64,000 nt of DNA from Tubulanus polymorphus (GCF_964204645.1 NC_134033.1:13642155-13706154); one strand, 5' to 3'; shown: positions 22,400 to 34,100, counted from the stretch's first letter. The notes: generated by a model from the letters alone, not told the origin. Numbers and translations: made by a program.

Positions 22400-24700
22400 T
22401 TCAGAGTAGCTAATTAACTTAACAAATAAAATAAAGAATTTCAAACAAACATATTTATTATCATACAACAATTATACAAAATGCCAGGTATGTGCTCGAG
22501 GAATTATAACGTAAGTTCCTCAAACACGTGGACAAAAACAGTCCAACCATGGACGCATAAACTATAAACTAGAGTTTATACATCCATGGTCCAACCATAG
22601 ACTCTAAAACGGAAATGTCTATGGGCCACAACCATGGGCTCTAAACTGTAAGAGTCCATGGCTCCCCGCACTAAAACCAGAGGTAAACCTGGCCAATTAC
22701 TCTGGAAAGCGTAAGATTTAATGTTGAATCAATCTGATTTACATTTTTACTCTTAAAAGTTGACCCGGCCAGCCGCCTATCTACCTTAAAGGTATTACTT
22801 TAAAATCATGATCAAGCTAACCATAACAGATTTAGCAGTTATAGAGATTAACCGATTACAAATATCATTGTTATTTACAAAATGACAGCTGGCCGATCAG
22901 GAAAAACAAGGTATCATTATAGCCTTATAACGGGCTATCCAAAAAAAAAGATTACCGTACTAGCCTTTAACATCACAATTGCTACTGCAAGGTATTTGAA
23001 GGTTTTTATTCACCAAAAACATTTCGACTACAACTGATTTAGAAAATTTGAATCAATAGGATAATAATAAAATAATACAAAGAATTGTAAACTTTGATCC
23101 ATAAAACACCGACAATTGGGACCAGTCTGAATGTCTAAGACTATTAATTTGACAATTCATGAAGTCACCAGGCATAAGTGACATTTGGCTATTTCATGAA
23201 ATATGAAGCATTATATCATATCAACTCCTCTTCAAATGACAATGTAAGAGATATTTAGGATACTCTGTTTATGTATCATCAATCATCAAAGAACTACATA
23301 ACATATCTCCAACATATAAACATTAAAACTCCATAAATCCACAAATTCGCTCTCTCAAATAATCAATCTCTAATTTCATTTCATTAAACATTATTCTTAA
23401 AAGAAAACCGAAATTTCGCAAACTTTGCTTTGTATTTGAGGAATTGTAAGTTACTCATTAACAAATGAGTGAACTATATTCGAAAAACAGTTCAACATAA
23501 AAGCATTAAAACTAATAAAACCTACAGATTCAATCTTGAAAGCTTGAGAATAACTAATCAATCTTTATTTTTTCATTTCCATTAACATTATTTTCAGGCC
23601 CGTCATGTGGGGGGGTTCGAACAAAAAAAATATTAAGCGACCTCCCGTCGTCCGCTCTTGCCAGCGTCCATTGTACTTCCATTGACGTTAATCGGGCGAT
23701 TGACATATATGCGAAACTACATCCCAGGAGAATGGCACTTGATAGTCTCATTGCTTAGTGAAACATTTTTGACGTAAATGCTCCAAACAATGTTGACAAT
23801 GCTGATTAAATTACAACATTTTATAATAAATCTGTTTATTTATACCTTGCTTATATATCCACGGGAAATCGCTCAGAGGCCATATCTGAGCACCAGATTT
23901 TCAAAATTTTTCTGGGGGAGGGGACCCAGACCCCCATACTTTAGTTCCGGTTCATTAAATATGAACCCACCCGCGATTTCGTGAGCTGACGGCCCTGATT
24001 TTACAAGATAACTAGAGTTTTAAGTAAGATAACTAGAGTTTTGCCAACCTTGCCTGAGGTTTTCAAACATTATCAATGTTATTTTCTCAACATTGTTATG
24101 TTTAATGCAAAGTATTTTGAAGGTTTTTTTAATTAAGATATATTGAGAATCATCGTATAGATATTTCATCTATCCATATATCTAGGTAAATTAGAAATAA
24201 CAGATCACTGAGATATCTACAATTAAGCTGAATTCGATAACTTTTTCGAGATCGGAAATGCATCATGAGCAGATTTGAATCAGGCCCCATATATTGTAAA
24301 ACTGACAATATAGCTATCAAAACATAGCTAGGACAATTTACTAATCAACACCGTTCATATTTCCTCATTTATAGGAAAAAATACTCCTCTGTATTCGATA
24401 GGACCTCAGTTTGATAGTTGCTATAAACCTAACTAAACAGTCGAAAAATTTTAAGATGAATAATGAACACGTATGTGTCGTTTTATTCACATGACAAAAC
24501 CTTGCTAAATGACAGGTATTTACGTACTCGAGGAATTATCATGTAAGTTCCTTGTTAACAAATGGACTGTATTTTAATAACAGTTCGACATAAAAGCATT
24601 TGAACAAGAGACAAAACGTACAAAGTCCCGCTTCCGCTGCCCCTCGTCTTAAGATTTTCAAACATTATCAGTTCGCTCATTTAATACATTTAATACAAAG
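22400..24700. repeat. Degenerate repeats sharing GAGGAATTAT-GTAAGTTCCT words
   Basis: Three or more diverged copies of a segment occur near 22495, 23446 and 24530, each with GAGGAATT..GTAAGTT followed by AACAAATG and ACAGTTCRACATAAAAGCATT. A local duplication of about 170 bp pairs 23321-23400 with 23500-23590. One reversed unit of the 35-bp minisatellite is at about 22752. No gene seen. Confidence 0.55.
22547..22589. repeat. Hairpin CCATGGACG...CATCCATGG
   Basis: A 43-bp near-palindrome with arms CCATGGACGCATAAACT and AGTTTATACATCCATGG. A related hairpin occurs at 36547-36580 with ATGGACGTAAACT / AGTTTATACGTCCAT. The shared arm sequence suggests a short mobile or regulatory hairpin family. 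Confidence 0.6.
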
Positions 24701-26640
24701 TTATTTGAAAACATGACAATAATTTTACTATCGATAACTAATCACGTTTATAGCTGTTTAACATTCTTTCTAAAAAAGAGTAAAATGTAAAATCTCCCAG
24801 ATATTATCCCTAAAACAATCAACAGTAACAGCAGTGACAGGGTGTGCTATAGGCAAAAGGGCGGGTGATCTTTCATCAGTTATTTGAAGCATTCTATCAA
24901 ATCAGTTATTTTCTTAGTGAGTTTGGTTTAGTTAAGGTTTATGGTTATTTGTTTTGTTTATTACTAACTGTCCGATAGAATGCTTAAAACAACAACAGAA
25001 ATGATCATAAGAGGTTGGGAAACTCTAGAGAAGGTTCTTCCATGTGAAGAAGAACCTTTAATGATTAGATAAATGTATTTTTAAAAAAATTCCTGATGAT
25101 GAAGGCCCTATAATTATAGAAGTTAACTAATTGTTTGTTGGTTTTTGTTTATTTTTTTATTACTTATGATTTTATTTGTTTTTTTTTTTAATATTTATTT
25201 TGTTATGTATTTTTTATTCATTGTTTTTTTTTATTTATTTACTTCTTTGATTATGTTCTATGTATTTTGTACTATTTTTTACTATTTACATCATCAGGAA
25301 TTTCTTACCGGTGGAAATATGGGCTCACTTTAAAAAAGTGCTACAAATTCACTGCTGCTCCTAAATAATCGTTTATCATTAAAAACCCCGATTTGAAGTT
25401 AAGCGATCATTGAAAGCCACTCAACCTTATGATATGGATGACGATGAAAGAAGTTAAAACAGCTATAAACAGAATTAAAACGATCAAAATTATTGCTGGC
25501 CATTATCATTTATTCCTTTATATCACATTATTCCTAGCTATACCTCTCTTATACCTCTGTGAATACAATGTACTAAGATACAAGTTTTCATATACCTAGC
25601 TATGATTATCTACATGGAAGCTCAGTGCTAAAACTCTATGTGAAAATCGAGATATTCTACTCATTAGTCAAATCGCTTTTATGGGCATTGTAAAAAAATT
25701 ATGGCATCAACAAATACATCAACACTTTGGTTTATAAACTTAGTATTTGTACACAGAACACTGCCAAACATTATAGTCTATGTTTTTCTTAACTACGTGA
25801 TGATATTCAAGGGCGTAGCCAGTCTATACTGAAGGCCCACTTTTTGGCCAAGGAATCATTGTCAAAACATCTTTATTCAAAGCCCATAAACTTGCTGGGT
25901 GAGTTTAACTAATCAGGTATCAACTTCCTTTATTGCGATTTAAAAGTTTCAACTGTTTAACTGACTACCCTCTCCCTTTTGAACATTTAGGCTATGCAAA
26001 TCATTTTCACTCTCAGGAAATATAAAATGAATCGCTGTTTCTAAGAGACCAAACTATGTCACTTTTACAAATCATGCAAAGCTATGTTTAACTAAGTATG
26101 AAGATTATCTGAACTATCCTGTTGATATCATATCTCAGTTAAGGTGTATTCAACGGACCTACGTCGAACCGTGACGCTGAATGTGATCAATACCATCAAT
26201 TAATGGAGCGTAGATTTCATGAGACTCCAAGAAGGAACTTTCTGTCACATTACAAAGGACATGACACATCTGTTTACAAATCGAAAACAGTTTGCCTAAT
26301 CAATATGAAAGAATTAGGATGCCATTTTATTGAAATATTCAAATATGAATAGTTCCTTCTCAGGCCCAGAGCCCTAATTATCTAACTTCAATTTTCATTA
26401 ATCAACATTAAAACTATTTCTTTTTTTTCCGCCTCTTCAAATAGACAGTGCATTTTAAGACGCATTTTGAAACCCATGTTACACATCAGACTGGTTTGTA
26501 AAAAGGTAATACACAAAATAAATCAATACTGCTCCTGAACAAGTGTTTATAAGGTACGCATTGTCTGTGCTGCTCCTGAATAAATGTTCACAATATATTT
26601 ACATTGTCTCAGCTGCTCCTGATTAATTGTTTATATATAA
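24700..26640. other. AT-rich stretch without recognised genes
   Basis: Contains a T-rich run at 25130-25260 that yields a spurious hydrophobic ORF, and short fragments (for example GGGCGTAGCCAG near 25812) typical of old transposon debris. I see no coding exon or RNA gene. Confidence 0.5.
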
Positions 26641-27172
26641 CACACGCATTGTCTGTGCTCCACCTACTGTAGAAGAAATCCGTCATTGGGCGATAAACCG
26701 CTGCTGGCTGAATTTCTCATCTGGACTTCTAGGCCTACGCAGTTGGACTCTTCTGTGGTAGTTGATGATTTCAATTCAAGTTAGAATCTTCTGTTGGCAG
26801 TTTCAATCAGTAGATTCTAGATGACGAGTTGATCTCAGGCTGAGCTTCTTCTTATAGATGTGATTTAGCTGAAATGAATAAAAGACGATATCCTGTAATT
26901 AGACAATATCTTACAATATACACAATTTTTCATGTAGCATTAATGATAATAAAATCAATTTACCTTTCCAGATAACTTGGTTTAGTGTCAGCTAAAAGTT
27001 CTAAGTTGGTTGATTAGTAAAATTCAAGGTGCATTCTTCTGTGGTCTGTTCTAATCAGTAGATTCTAGATGGTTAGTTGATCTTAGTATGGGCTTTTTCT
27101 TATAGATGTGATATAGCTGAAATGCACATAAGGAGATATCCTGTATTCACACAATATTTCATACAGCATTAA

Positions 27173-27836
27173 CCCTTTTTAAGTTCATGCTCGACCGTAG
27201 GTCGAGACGGAAAAACATTGGCTTTACGTTCATGCTCGACCGTAGGTCGAGTCCCGGCGGCGCTGTAAAAGTGTAAATAATCGTCGTTTCACCTACAGGT
27301 TTTCATCATAGCACATCATTAGTCGGTAGATGGCGTTTCTGTTGATTATTCGCCGTAAGAATTTTTGATGGTTGCAATTCATTGTTTTTGAGCAATTTTG
27401 AGTCAAAATTTGTCATTTTTTCGAAATAAATAAGGTAAAATCATGAATACAGATCAAGTAATCATAAATCTTTGCTTATGATGAGTTTGGAGACAATGAT
27501 TTAGAGCTAATAGACAGTGAATCCAGTGACTTTATGAAACAGTTCAGATGATATTTATGATATACACGACGAAAATCAAACCCTTCCCAAGGCCAAGTCC
27601 TGGCCCTGACTCTGATGAATCTGACAAATACTGACCAATGCTAACTAACCAAAATACTCAAACCTGGTATCATATGAAAGGTCATAATATTGTCTACAAA
27701 CTTTTTTTTTCACTGCTAAGCTATAGGACCGATAGTTTTTGAACTTTATGGCTTCAAATATGAGTTTTCGAAAAGCGCAACAATGGCCGAAAATTTCTAG
27801 GGTAGTCACAGAGTAAAAAACTTGCACTTAAAAGGG
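27173..27836. mobile_element. piggyBac-like 664-bp element inserted at TTAA
   Basis: Flanked by TTAA at 27169-27172 and 27837-27840, with inverted ends CCCTTTTTAAGT and ACTTAAAAGGG. Neighbouring array units read GCATTAATGATAATA at this place without the insert, so the empty site is known and the TTAA was duplicated. Inside, CTCGACCGTAGGTCGAG occurs twice. A short acidic frame from about 27443 (words DNDLELIDSESSD in one frame) resembles the N-terminal region of piggyBac transposases but is broken; no catalytic domain is present. Confidence 0.88.
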
Positions 27837-28284
27837 TTAATGATAATAGATTCCAAGTGAATCATCTTACCTTTCAAGATTGCTGAGTTTAGTTGATGAT
27901 TTCAATTCAAGTTGGAATATTCTGTTGGCTATTCGAATCATTTTTGACTAGTTAAACTTTGGCTGAGCATTATCTTATAGATGTAATTTAGCTGAAATGA
28001 ATAAAAGAAGATATCCTGTAATCATACGATCTCTTACAATATACACTATTTTTCATATAGCATTAATTATAATTAATTCCATGTAAATCAATTTACCTTT
28101 CAAGATAACTGGGTTTAATGTCAGCTAGGAGTTCTAGGTTGATTGAGTTCTAAGTTCAAGTTGCATTCTTCTGTCGACTGTTTTAATCAGTAGATTCTAG
28201 ATGGTTAGTTGATCTTAGTATGGGCTTTTTCTTATAGATGTGATTTGTGATAACTGGGTTTAGTGTCGGCTAGGATTGTCTAAG

Positions 28285-29475
28285 TCTGTTCTCTAATAGG
28301 CAGATTTTAAACAAGTTGTTGACCTCAAGGGCGGCAGTCTCATATAGATATTATTTAGCTGAAACGAGTAAACAAAGATATCCTGTAAATACAAAAATTT
28401 CATTCAGAATTAATCCTAATAATTTCATGTATATCAACTTACCTTTAACGATTGCTAGGTTTGGTATTGGCTTGGATACTCAGTGTGTCAGGACATTAGT
28501 TTCGAACCCCAACTGCCTAATCATTTGTTGTAGTAGTAGCATTAGTTCATCACTGTTTAAGACTAATGAAGGCCGGATATATATCAGATCAGCAATGTGG
28601 ACCGGTGCATAGATTTTGGTAATTAAATGCCTCTTCTGTGCGCTGTTCTCTAATCGGCAGATTTCAAACGAGTTGTTGATCTTGAGCGCGGCTGGTTCAC
28701 ATAGATAGGATAAAGCTGAAAGAGTTAACAAAGATATCCTGTAAATACAAATATTTCATTCAGAATTAATCGTAATAATTTCATGTATATCAACTTACCT
28801 TTAACGATTGCTGGGTTCGGTATTGGCTTGGATCCTCGGTGTGTTCGGATATTAGTTTCGAACCCCAACTGCCTAATTATTTGTTGTAGTAGTAGCATTA
28901 GTTCATCACTGACTAATGACGGCCGGATATATATCAGATCAGCAATGTGGACCGGTGCATAGATTTTGGTAATTAAATGCCTCTTCTGTGCGCTGTTCTC
29001 TTATCGGCAGATTTCAAACGAGTTGTTGATCTTGAGCGCGGCTGGTTCACATAGATAGGATAAAGCTGAAAGAGTTAACAAAGATATCCTGTAAATACAA
29101 ATATTTCATTCAGAATTAATCGTAATAATTTCATGTATATCAACTTACCTTTAACGATTGCTGGGTTCGGTATTGGCTTGGATCCTCGGTGTGTTCGGAT
29201 ATTAGTTTCGAACCCCAACTGCCTAATTATTTGTTGTAGTAGTAGCATTAGTTCATCACTGACTAATGACGGCCGGATATATATCAGATCAGCAATGTGG
29301 ACCGGTGCATAGATTTTGGTAATTAAATGCCTCTTCTGTGCGCTGTTCTCTTATCGGCAGATTTCAAACGAGTTGTTGATCTCAAGCGCGGCTGGTTCAC
29401 ATAGATAGGATAAAGCTGAACGAGTAAACAAAGATATCGTGTAAATACAAATATTTCATTCAGAATTAATCGTAA
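28285..29475. repeat. 350-bp tandem units (three to four copies)
   Basis: Within the larger array, a 350-bp step is exact: GCTGGTTCACATAGATAGGA starts at 28691, 29041 and 29391. The two later units are almost identical to each other; the first is more diverged. A 6-bp difference (TTTAAG near 28558) separates the first from the others. Minus-strand frames of about 80 codons persist but carry a stop in each unit at different places. Confidence 0.92.
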
Positions 29476-30046
29476 CTAGTGGAAAGCCCGTGGAAACCAC
29501 GGGTGATTTCTAAACGAAGAACTTCCGACTTATTATTTCGTTGCATGGTTATTGAGTATTTGGGCATTTCAAAGTGGCCTAATTTATGTAGTGTGATCAG
29601 CTGTGCCCATATAGAGACCATACGGGATCTCAGGACACACTTGACCTTCTTCCCATGGAGGCCCAAGGATACAGAACTATAGATAGAAACAAATATGTAA
29701 AGTACAGATATATGATTATTTCATAATGTATGAATTTTGTGACCCGGCAGCTGGGTCACAAAGGCAGCAGTAGCTCGTACTGTATCAACAGTGACAACAG
29801 TGGCTGTCTCTGGACAGTGGCTGTCTCTAGACAGTGGCTGTCTCTAGTCAGTGGCTATGCCAGCTGACCCATGCACCCTCTGTGAACAGTAGGAGACTAC
29901 AAAAATTTGGAAAGTGAATAATTTTGAATGGAAACCATGCCCAAGCGATAAAAGACGTCGAGATCTACCGCCGGGCAAATTTTCAGGGCAATACATCCAG
30001 TAACGATGGAGCAGTCGGTACAACAATTCAGTATCATTATATAAGA
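29476..30046 (-). mobile_element. Non-autonomous Helitron, 571 bp
   Basis: On the minus strand the element starts TCTTATATAATG and ends CTTTCCACTAG. The CTAG terminus fits CTRR and is preceded, 7 nt upstream, by the hairpin CCCGTGG-TTT-CCACGGG (29487-29503). It sits between A and T with no target duplication. Array units without it read AAATTATTACGATT continuously, which proves the insertion point. These are the classic Helitron hallmarks. No Rep/helicase gene is present. Inside are three 17-bp repeats of CAGTGGCTGTCTCTAGA (29803-29853). Confidence 0.9.
29803..29853. repeat. 17-bp triplicate inside the Helitron
   Basis: Three direct copies of CAGTGGCTGTCTCTAGA with single-base differences. 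A single related copy with similar flanks (ATGCCAGC, GACCCATGC, CAGTAGGAGA) occurs at 30270-30350 outside the Helitron, pointing to a second, fragmentary relative. Confidence 0.75.
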
Positions 30047-31054
30047 TAATTTCATGTATATCAACTTACCTTTCATAATTGCTTTGTTCGCTATCGGCGA
30101 GGATCTCCTAAGTTTAGCTGAAAATGAGTAAACAAAGATATCCTGTAAATACAGATGTTTCATTCAGAATTCAGGCCCCTTCTGTGCGCTGTTCACTAAT
30201 CGGTAGATTTTAGATGAGTTGTTGACCTCAAGTGCTCGTTTGACTTCGAGCCAGGTCACATCGTACTGTATAACTGTGACAACAGTGGCTGTCTCAGTCA
30301 GTGGCTATGCCAGCAGACCCATGCGCCCTCTGTTTACAGTAGGAGAGACTACAAAAATTTGGCAAATGGCGCTGTTCCAGTTGGTCGATTTTGGAAGAGT
30401 AGTTGATCTCAAGCTGGGTTTTTTCTTATAGTTGCAATTTAGCTGCTATGATTTAAAGAAGATAGCCTGTAATGACAAATTATTTCATTTAGAATTCATC
30501 ATTATCATTTCCATAAAATATCAACTTACATTTCAAGTTTGCTGGGTTCCCTATCAGTTAAAATGTTCTAAGTTCATTGATGCATTTGATTTAATCTTGG
30601 ATTGTTGTGTGGGCTGTTCTTATCTGTAGATTTATGATTTGTTGTTGATCTCAAGCTGGGCAGTTTGATGAAGATAGGATTCAGCTGAAGAGTAAACAAA
30701 GATATCATGTAATCACAAAACATTTCATTGAGAATGAATCGAAATAACTCCATCTATATTAAGTTACCTTTTATGATCGCTGGATTCGTTATCGGCGTGG
30801 ATCATCTAAGTTGGTTGGTTGATTCTAGTTGGCTGTGCGCTGTTCCAGTTGGTCGATTTTGGACGAGTAGTTGATCTCAAACTGGGTTTTTCTCATAGTT
30901 GAAATTTAGCTGCAATGATTAAAAGAAGATATCCTGTAATGACAAAGTATTTCATTTAGAATTTATCGCAATAATTTCAACTATATTAAGTTACCTTTTA
31001 TGGTTGCCGGGTTCATTATCGGCGAGGGTCTCCTAAGTTGGTAGTCTAATTTTA

Positions 31055-31235
31055 CATATCTTTTGTTGTTTTTTCTGTGTAAATAGTCCGAAAGTTTACA
31101 ATGTTTGAATTTTGTCTAATTTTACATTTCTTTGCTTTTCTTTTCATGTAAATAGTCCGAAAGTTTACAAGGTTAAGATAATTTTGTCTAAGTTTTACTT
31201 TTTACTTTTGCTTTCTCCGTGTAAAGTTTTTTCAA
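31055..31235. repeat. Direct repeat of about 82 bp
   Basis: Two and a half copies containing TGTCTAATTTTACAT, TTTGCTTTTCTTT and GTAAATAGTCCGAAAGTTTACAA. The last partial copy ends GTGTAAAG. No ORF. Confidence 0.7.
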
Positions 31236-31239
31236 AATC

Positions 31240-33120
31240 GGAAATCGAAGTACAGATATAGTTGCGTGATCGGCGGTCCATTTAACATAAATTTTCTTTT
31301 CTTGAAATCCAAGCACATAACAGGAAATTTGGTTCCGGTGCCTTCAATTAATCTTCCAACCAGTCTGAACTGGCAAGCATCTGATTGGGGACTGCCTATT
31401 TTGATACATCGAGATTTGGAATATCTATATTACAAGGTAGAAGATCATTTTGTACATATTATGACTAGTTGATTAATAGTATCATACAGTGCAAACCTGC
31501 TAGTAAAATTGCCCCTATATACATTTCGATTCCCAGCTAAACTATGTTCGTATTATTAAATTAACTTCATCGCCAATTAATAAACTTTTAAGAGATATGT
31601 ATTCTTCCCACAGACATCTGAGCCCAGTGAATGGTATTCTAATCCATTTCAGTAATTTTAAATATTGCTGGTAAAATATATACAATGATCTTTTGATTAT
31701 GATAATATAACTAGCTTAACGAACCCAGAATTCCCCAAAACCTAACTGATTCAACAGATCCCACACACATGTGGCCCAGTTAGACACAGACAACATTGCA
31801 CGATACAGTCGTCTCATCCACTGCATTATTTTTAATCAACTTAAATTCCTTATGTTGAATTAATTCTAACTAATTTTCTGATATCTAAGCGATCCATTAA
31901 TTAGTAATCATTCTAGCCACAATTAATTGTCAGTCGAACAATATTTATATGGAGCCTGAAAATCTACACGAGTAGAATTTCAGATGTGGTGAATTCATCA
32001 CTATTTGAATTCATCAGAACTTAAGATAAAATCACATTTTTAGTGGTAAATTAGAAATTCCCTTACCCGAATTGCAATATAATCTTTATTTCCCTTTTAC
32101 AGTTCACTGTGTATAAGGATCAAAAGACCTTGTTATGACCGGACCTCCCTGGTGCGGTGCAAGACATGATGCTGGAATATAGTTTGAAGGAGAGGGGTTA
32201 GTAAAAGAGAGCTATTAGCAAGAGGAATAAGACCTAAGTTTAGGATATCCTGTCAGAATAAGGCTCTCAATCTGACATACACAGTGAAATTGAAATATTC
32301 CCCCTCCAAAATTCAGGAATGTATTTTTGCACGTACAGATTTTTTTTTATCTCCCTTCGATCGGAAGTAAATCTGCATTAAATGATTTTGGCAATATGTA
32401 TCAAAATAATACAGCTGTATGAAGACACAATAGGTTCACTTAGATACAGATAAATAAGTAATGTGCTCAGATACACATGTATCAGCTACATTTTTAATGT
32501 CAATGTACTTGAATTCAAAATAATTTCACATCATTGAATTTACCTTAATTGTAGATATCTAAGTAGTACCTTAATGAGTAATTCACCTTAGTTATATCCT
32601 TATTCATCCTCTAAGTTGTTTGTCCCGCGTGTTGACTAGGTAATGATGTTGTTGGAACGTCCAATGGTGCCATCAGACTCAGTCCCAGAGTCGGATTATG
32701 GATGTTGGTATCACCAGACTTCCCACCATCCGAGTTTGACTTCTGGCTAGCGAAATGACAAGATGAAGAGAGCATATTATATATTAAGTCAAAATGTTTG
32801 TCAGACAGATTCTGACCACTGTGGTTTGAGAAAGCTTTTATTATCTCATAACCATCCCTATCATTAATAGTATTAACTATTATTGTGCCACAGATTTATG
32901 CCAGCTCCGTTCGTGTCTGGGTTAGGTACATATACAGCCAAACCATATACCTCTTCCCCACATGATAAGTGTTTTTTGAGAACACCTGTATTTTGGAATT
33001 AGTAAAAATCAACCCTCGATATACCACTATTGCCCCAAGTTTGCTTAAAATGAGCTGAAATTAAAGAGTTCATAATCATTAATTAACAAGACAAAATTTG
33101 CAACTATATCTAACTTTGAT
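31240..33120. other. Unremarkable AT-rich spacer
   Basis: One 68-codon open frame at 31266-31472 has no recognised motif or splice context. I see no RNA gene, no element ends and no conserved coding exon. Confidence 0.4.
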
Positions 33121-33124
33121 AGTG

Positions 33125-33397
33125 GATGATGAAAAAGATGAAAGGCCAGGATGAGGGGTCTGAATCAGAAATCGAAGATACAGAGTTTACGATGTATTTG
33201 AAGTACACAAAAGATGCTCGAGATTACAGAGTTCACGAATACAATATAGACGATATCATCCGCTGCGACAAGAAAAATTGGGAAAGATTTTGATGGAAGG
33301 GGAAAAAACCTTGGATGAAAAATAAAATTTACACAGTTTCACGGCTTAAATCGAAGTACAACCATATAGACGCTGGTAATACATAGTTTTAACGGCT
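33125..33397 (+). pseudogene. Broken small ORF, unknown family
   Basis: A frame opens with MMKKMKGQDEGSESEIED, runs 55 codons with acidic then mixed composition (YLKYTKDARDYRVHEYN), stops at a TGA near 33290, and continues in the same frame for about 34 more codons (KKPWMKNKIYTVSRLK) to a TAG near 33380. A GATAG|TGG acceptor-like site lies just before it. One nonsense change in an otherwise open frame suggests a decayed exon or transposon fragment. I do not recognise it. Confidence 0.3.
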
Positions 33398-33477
33398 TTA
33401 CATCATATTTGATCTAAACCTGAGAAAGAGAAAGAAGTCAGCACAGAAATTCTGGCTGATAACAGCAAAGTCAGAGT

Positions 33478-34100
33478 TCTCAGGGTTCCAACTGGCAGCG
33501 GCAGAGTCGGAGTTCTCTAACGTGGCCTCATCCCAGCTAGTGGCGGGGTGCTGACGACACGGGTGTTACTACGGAGGACCCGCAATCAGAGTAAGATGGG
33601 AAGCGACAAACATCTTCGGCTTCGGGGGATATCCGATCTTCAAGCATCAACACCAAAAGACAACCGGCACCCAGAAGAGAGAGAAAAACTGGGTGAACGG
33701 GGAGCCCATCAGCAAGATGCCAATGGGTAGCCTTAGGCGAAGAAACCAGCCGATTCAGACTAGAATGGACCAAACTGGGGACCCAATTGAGAATTGAGCA
33801 CACCACCTAAGACAACCGGCACCCAGATGACAAGAGAAAAACTGGGTGAACGGGGAGCCCATCAGCAAGATGCCAATGGGTAGCCTTAGGCAATGAACCA
33901 GCAGATTCAGACTAGAATGGACCAAACTGGGGACCTAAAGATCCAACAGCCCCTTCAGTCGAAGATTGCTACCACCCCCATCTTATTCTGATCGCAGGTC
34001 CCCCGTAGTAACATCCGCATCACCAGCACTCCGCCACTAGCTGGAACGAATACCACATTAGAGAACTCCGACTCTGCCGCTGCCAGTTGAAACCCTGAGA
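33478..34100. mobile_element. 623-bp foldback element with inner tandem duplication
   Basis: Arms of about 125 bp: TCTCAGGGTTCCAACTGGCA at the left and its near complement ending CAACCCTGAGA-like at 34100; both hold GCCGC/GCGGC, TCTCTAA and AGTAAGATGGG words. Between them a block of about 130-150 bp is duplicated in tandem (33657-33788 and 33809-33940), marked by AAGACAACCGGCACCCAGA and CAAGATGCCAATGGGTAGCC. A minus-strand ORF of 89 codons crosses an arm but resembles nothing I know. Confidence 0.75.

Larger units (their letters stand above)
26640..31050 (-). repeat. Tandem array of about 12 exon-intron-like units
   Basis: Repeated blocks each contain, on the minus strand, a strong donor (AAAG|GTAAGT or AAAG|GTAAATTG), about 90-110 bp with AATTATTACGATTAAT-type words, an ACAGGATATCTT word, and an acceptor TTTCAG|CTAAAT or TTTCAG|CTTTATCC. 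Units occur near 26.9, 27.1, 27.9, 28.05, 28.4, 28.75, 29.1, 29.45/30.06, 30.5, 30.75 and 30.95 kb, and one lies apart at 37.3-37.56 kb. The outer parts vary while the intron-like block is kept. Frames carry stops, so a protein is unlikely; a spliced non-coding transcript is the best guess, unproven. Confidence 0.65.

Noticed and set aside
25145-25333. 62-codon hydrophobic ORF
   Set aside because: Produced by a T-rich tract; no membrane-protein family features or splice context.
26755-26850. Box C/D snoRNA in the array units (TTGATGA ... CTGA)
   Set aside because: The boxes occur in only three units, there is no convincing terminal stem, and the spacing varies; kept only as part of the array description.
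29200-29225. Pol III B-box-like GGGGTTCGAAACTA (minus strand) as a tRNA or SINE promoter
   Set aside because: No A box at a suitable distance and no cloverleaf could be formed.
31266-31472. 68-codon ORF
   Set aside because: No splice signals, no motif and composition like the background.
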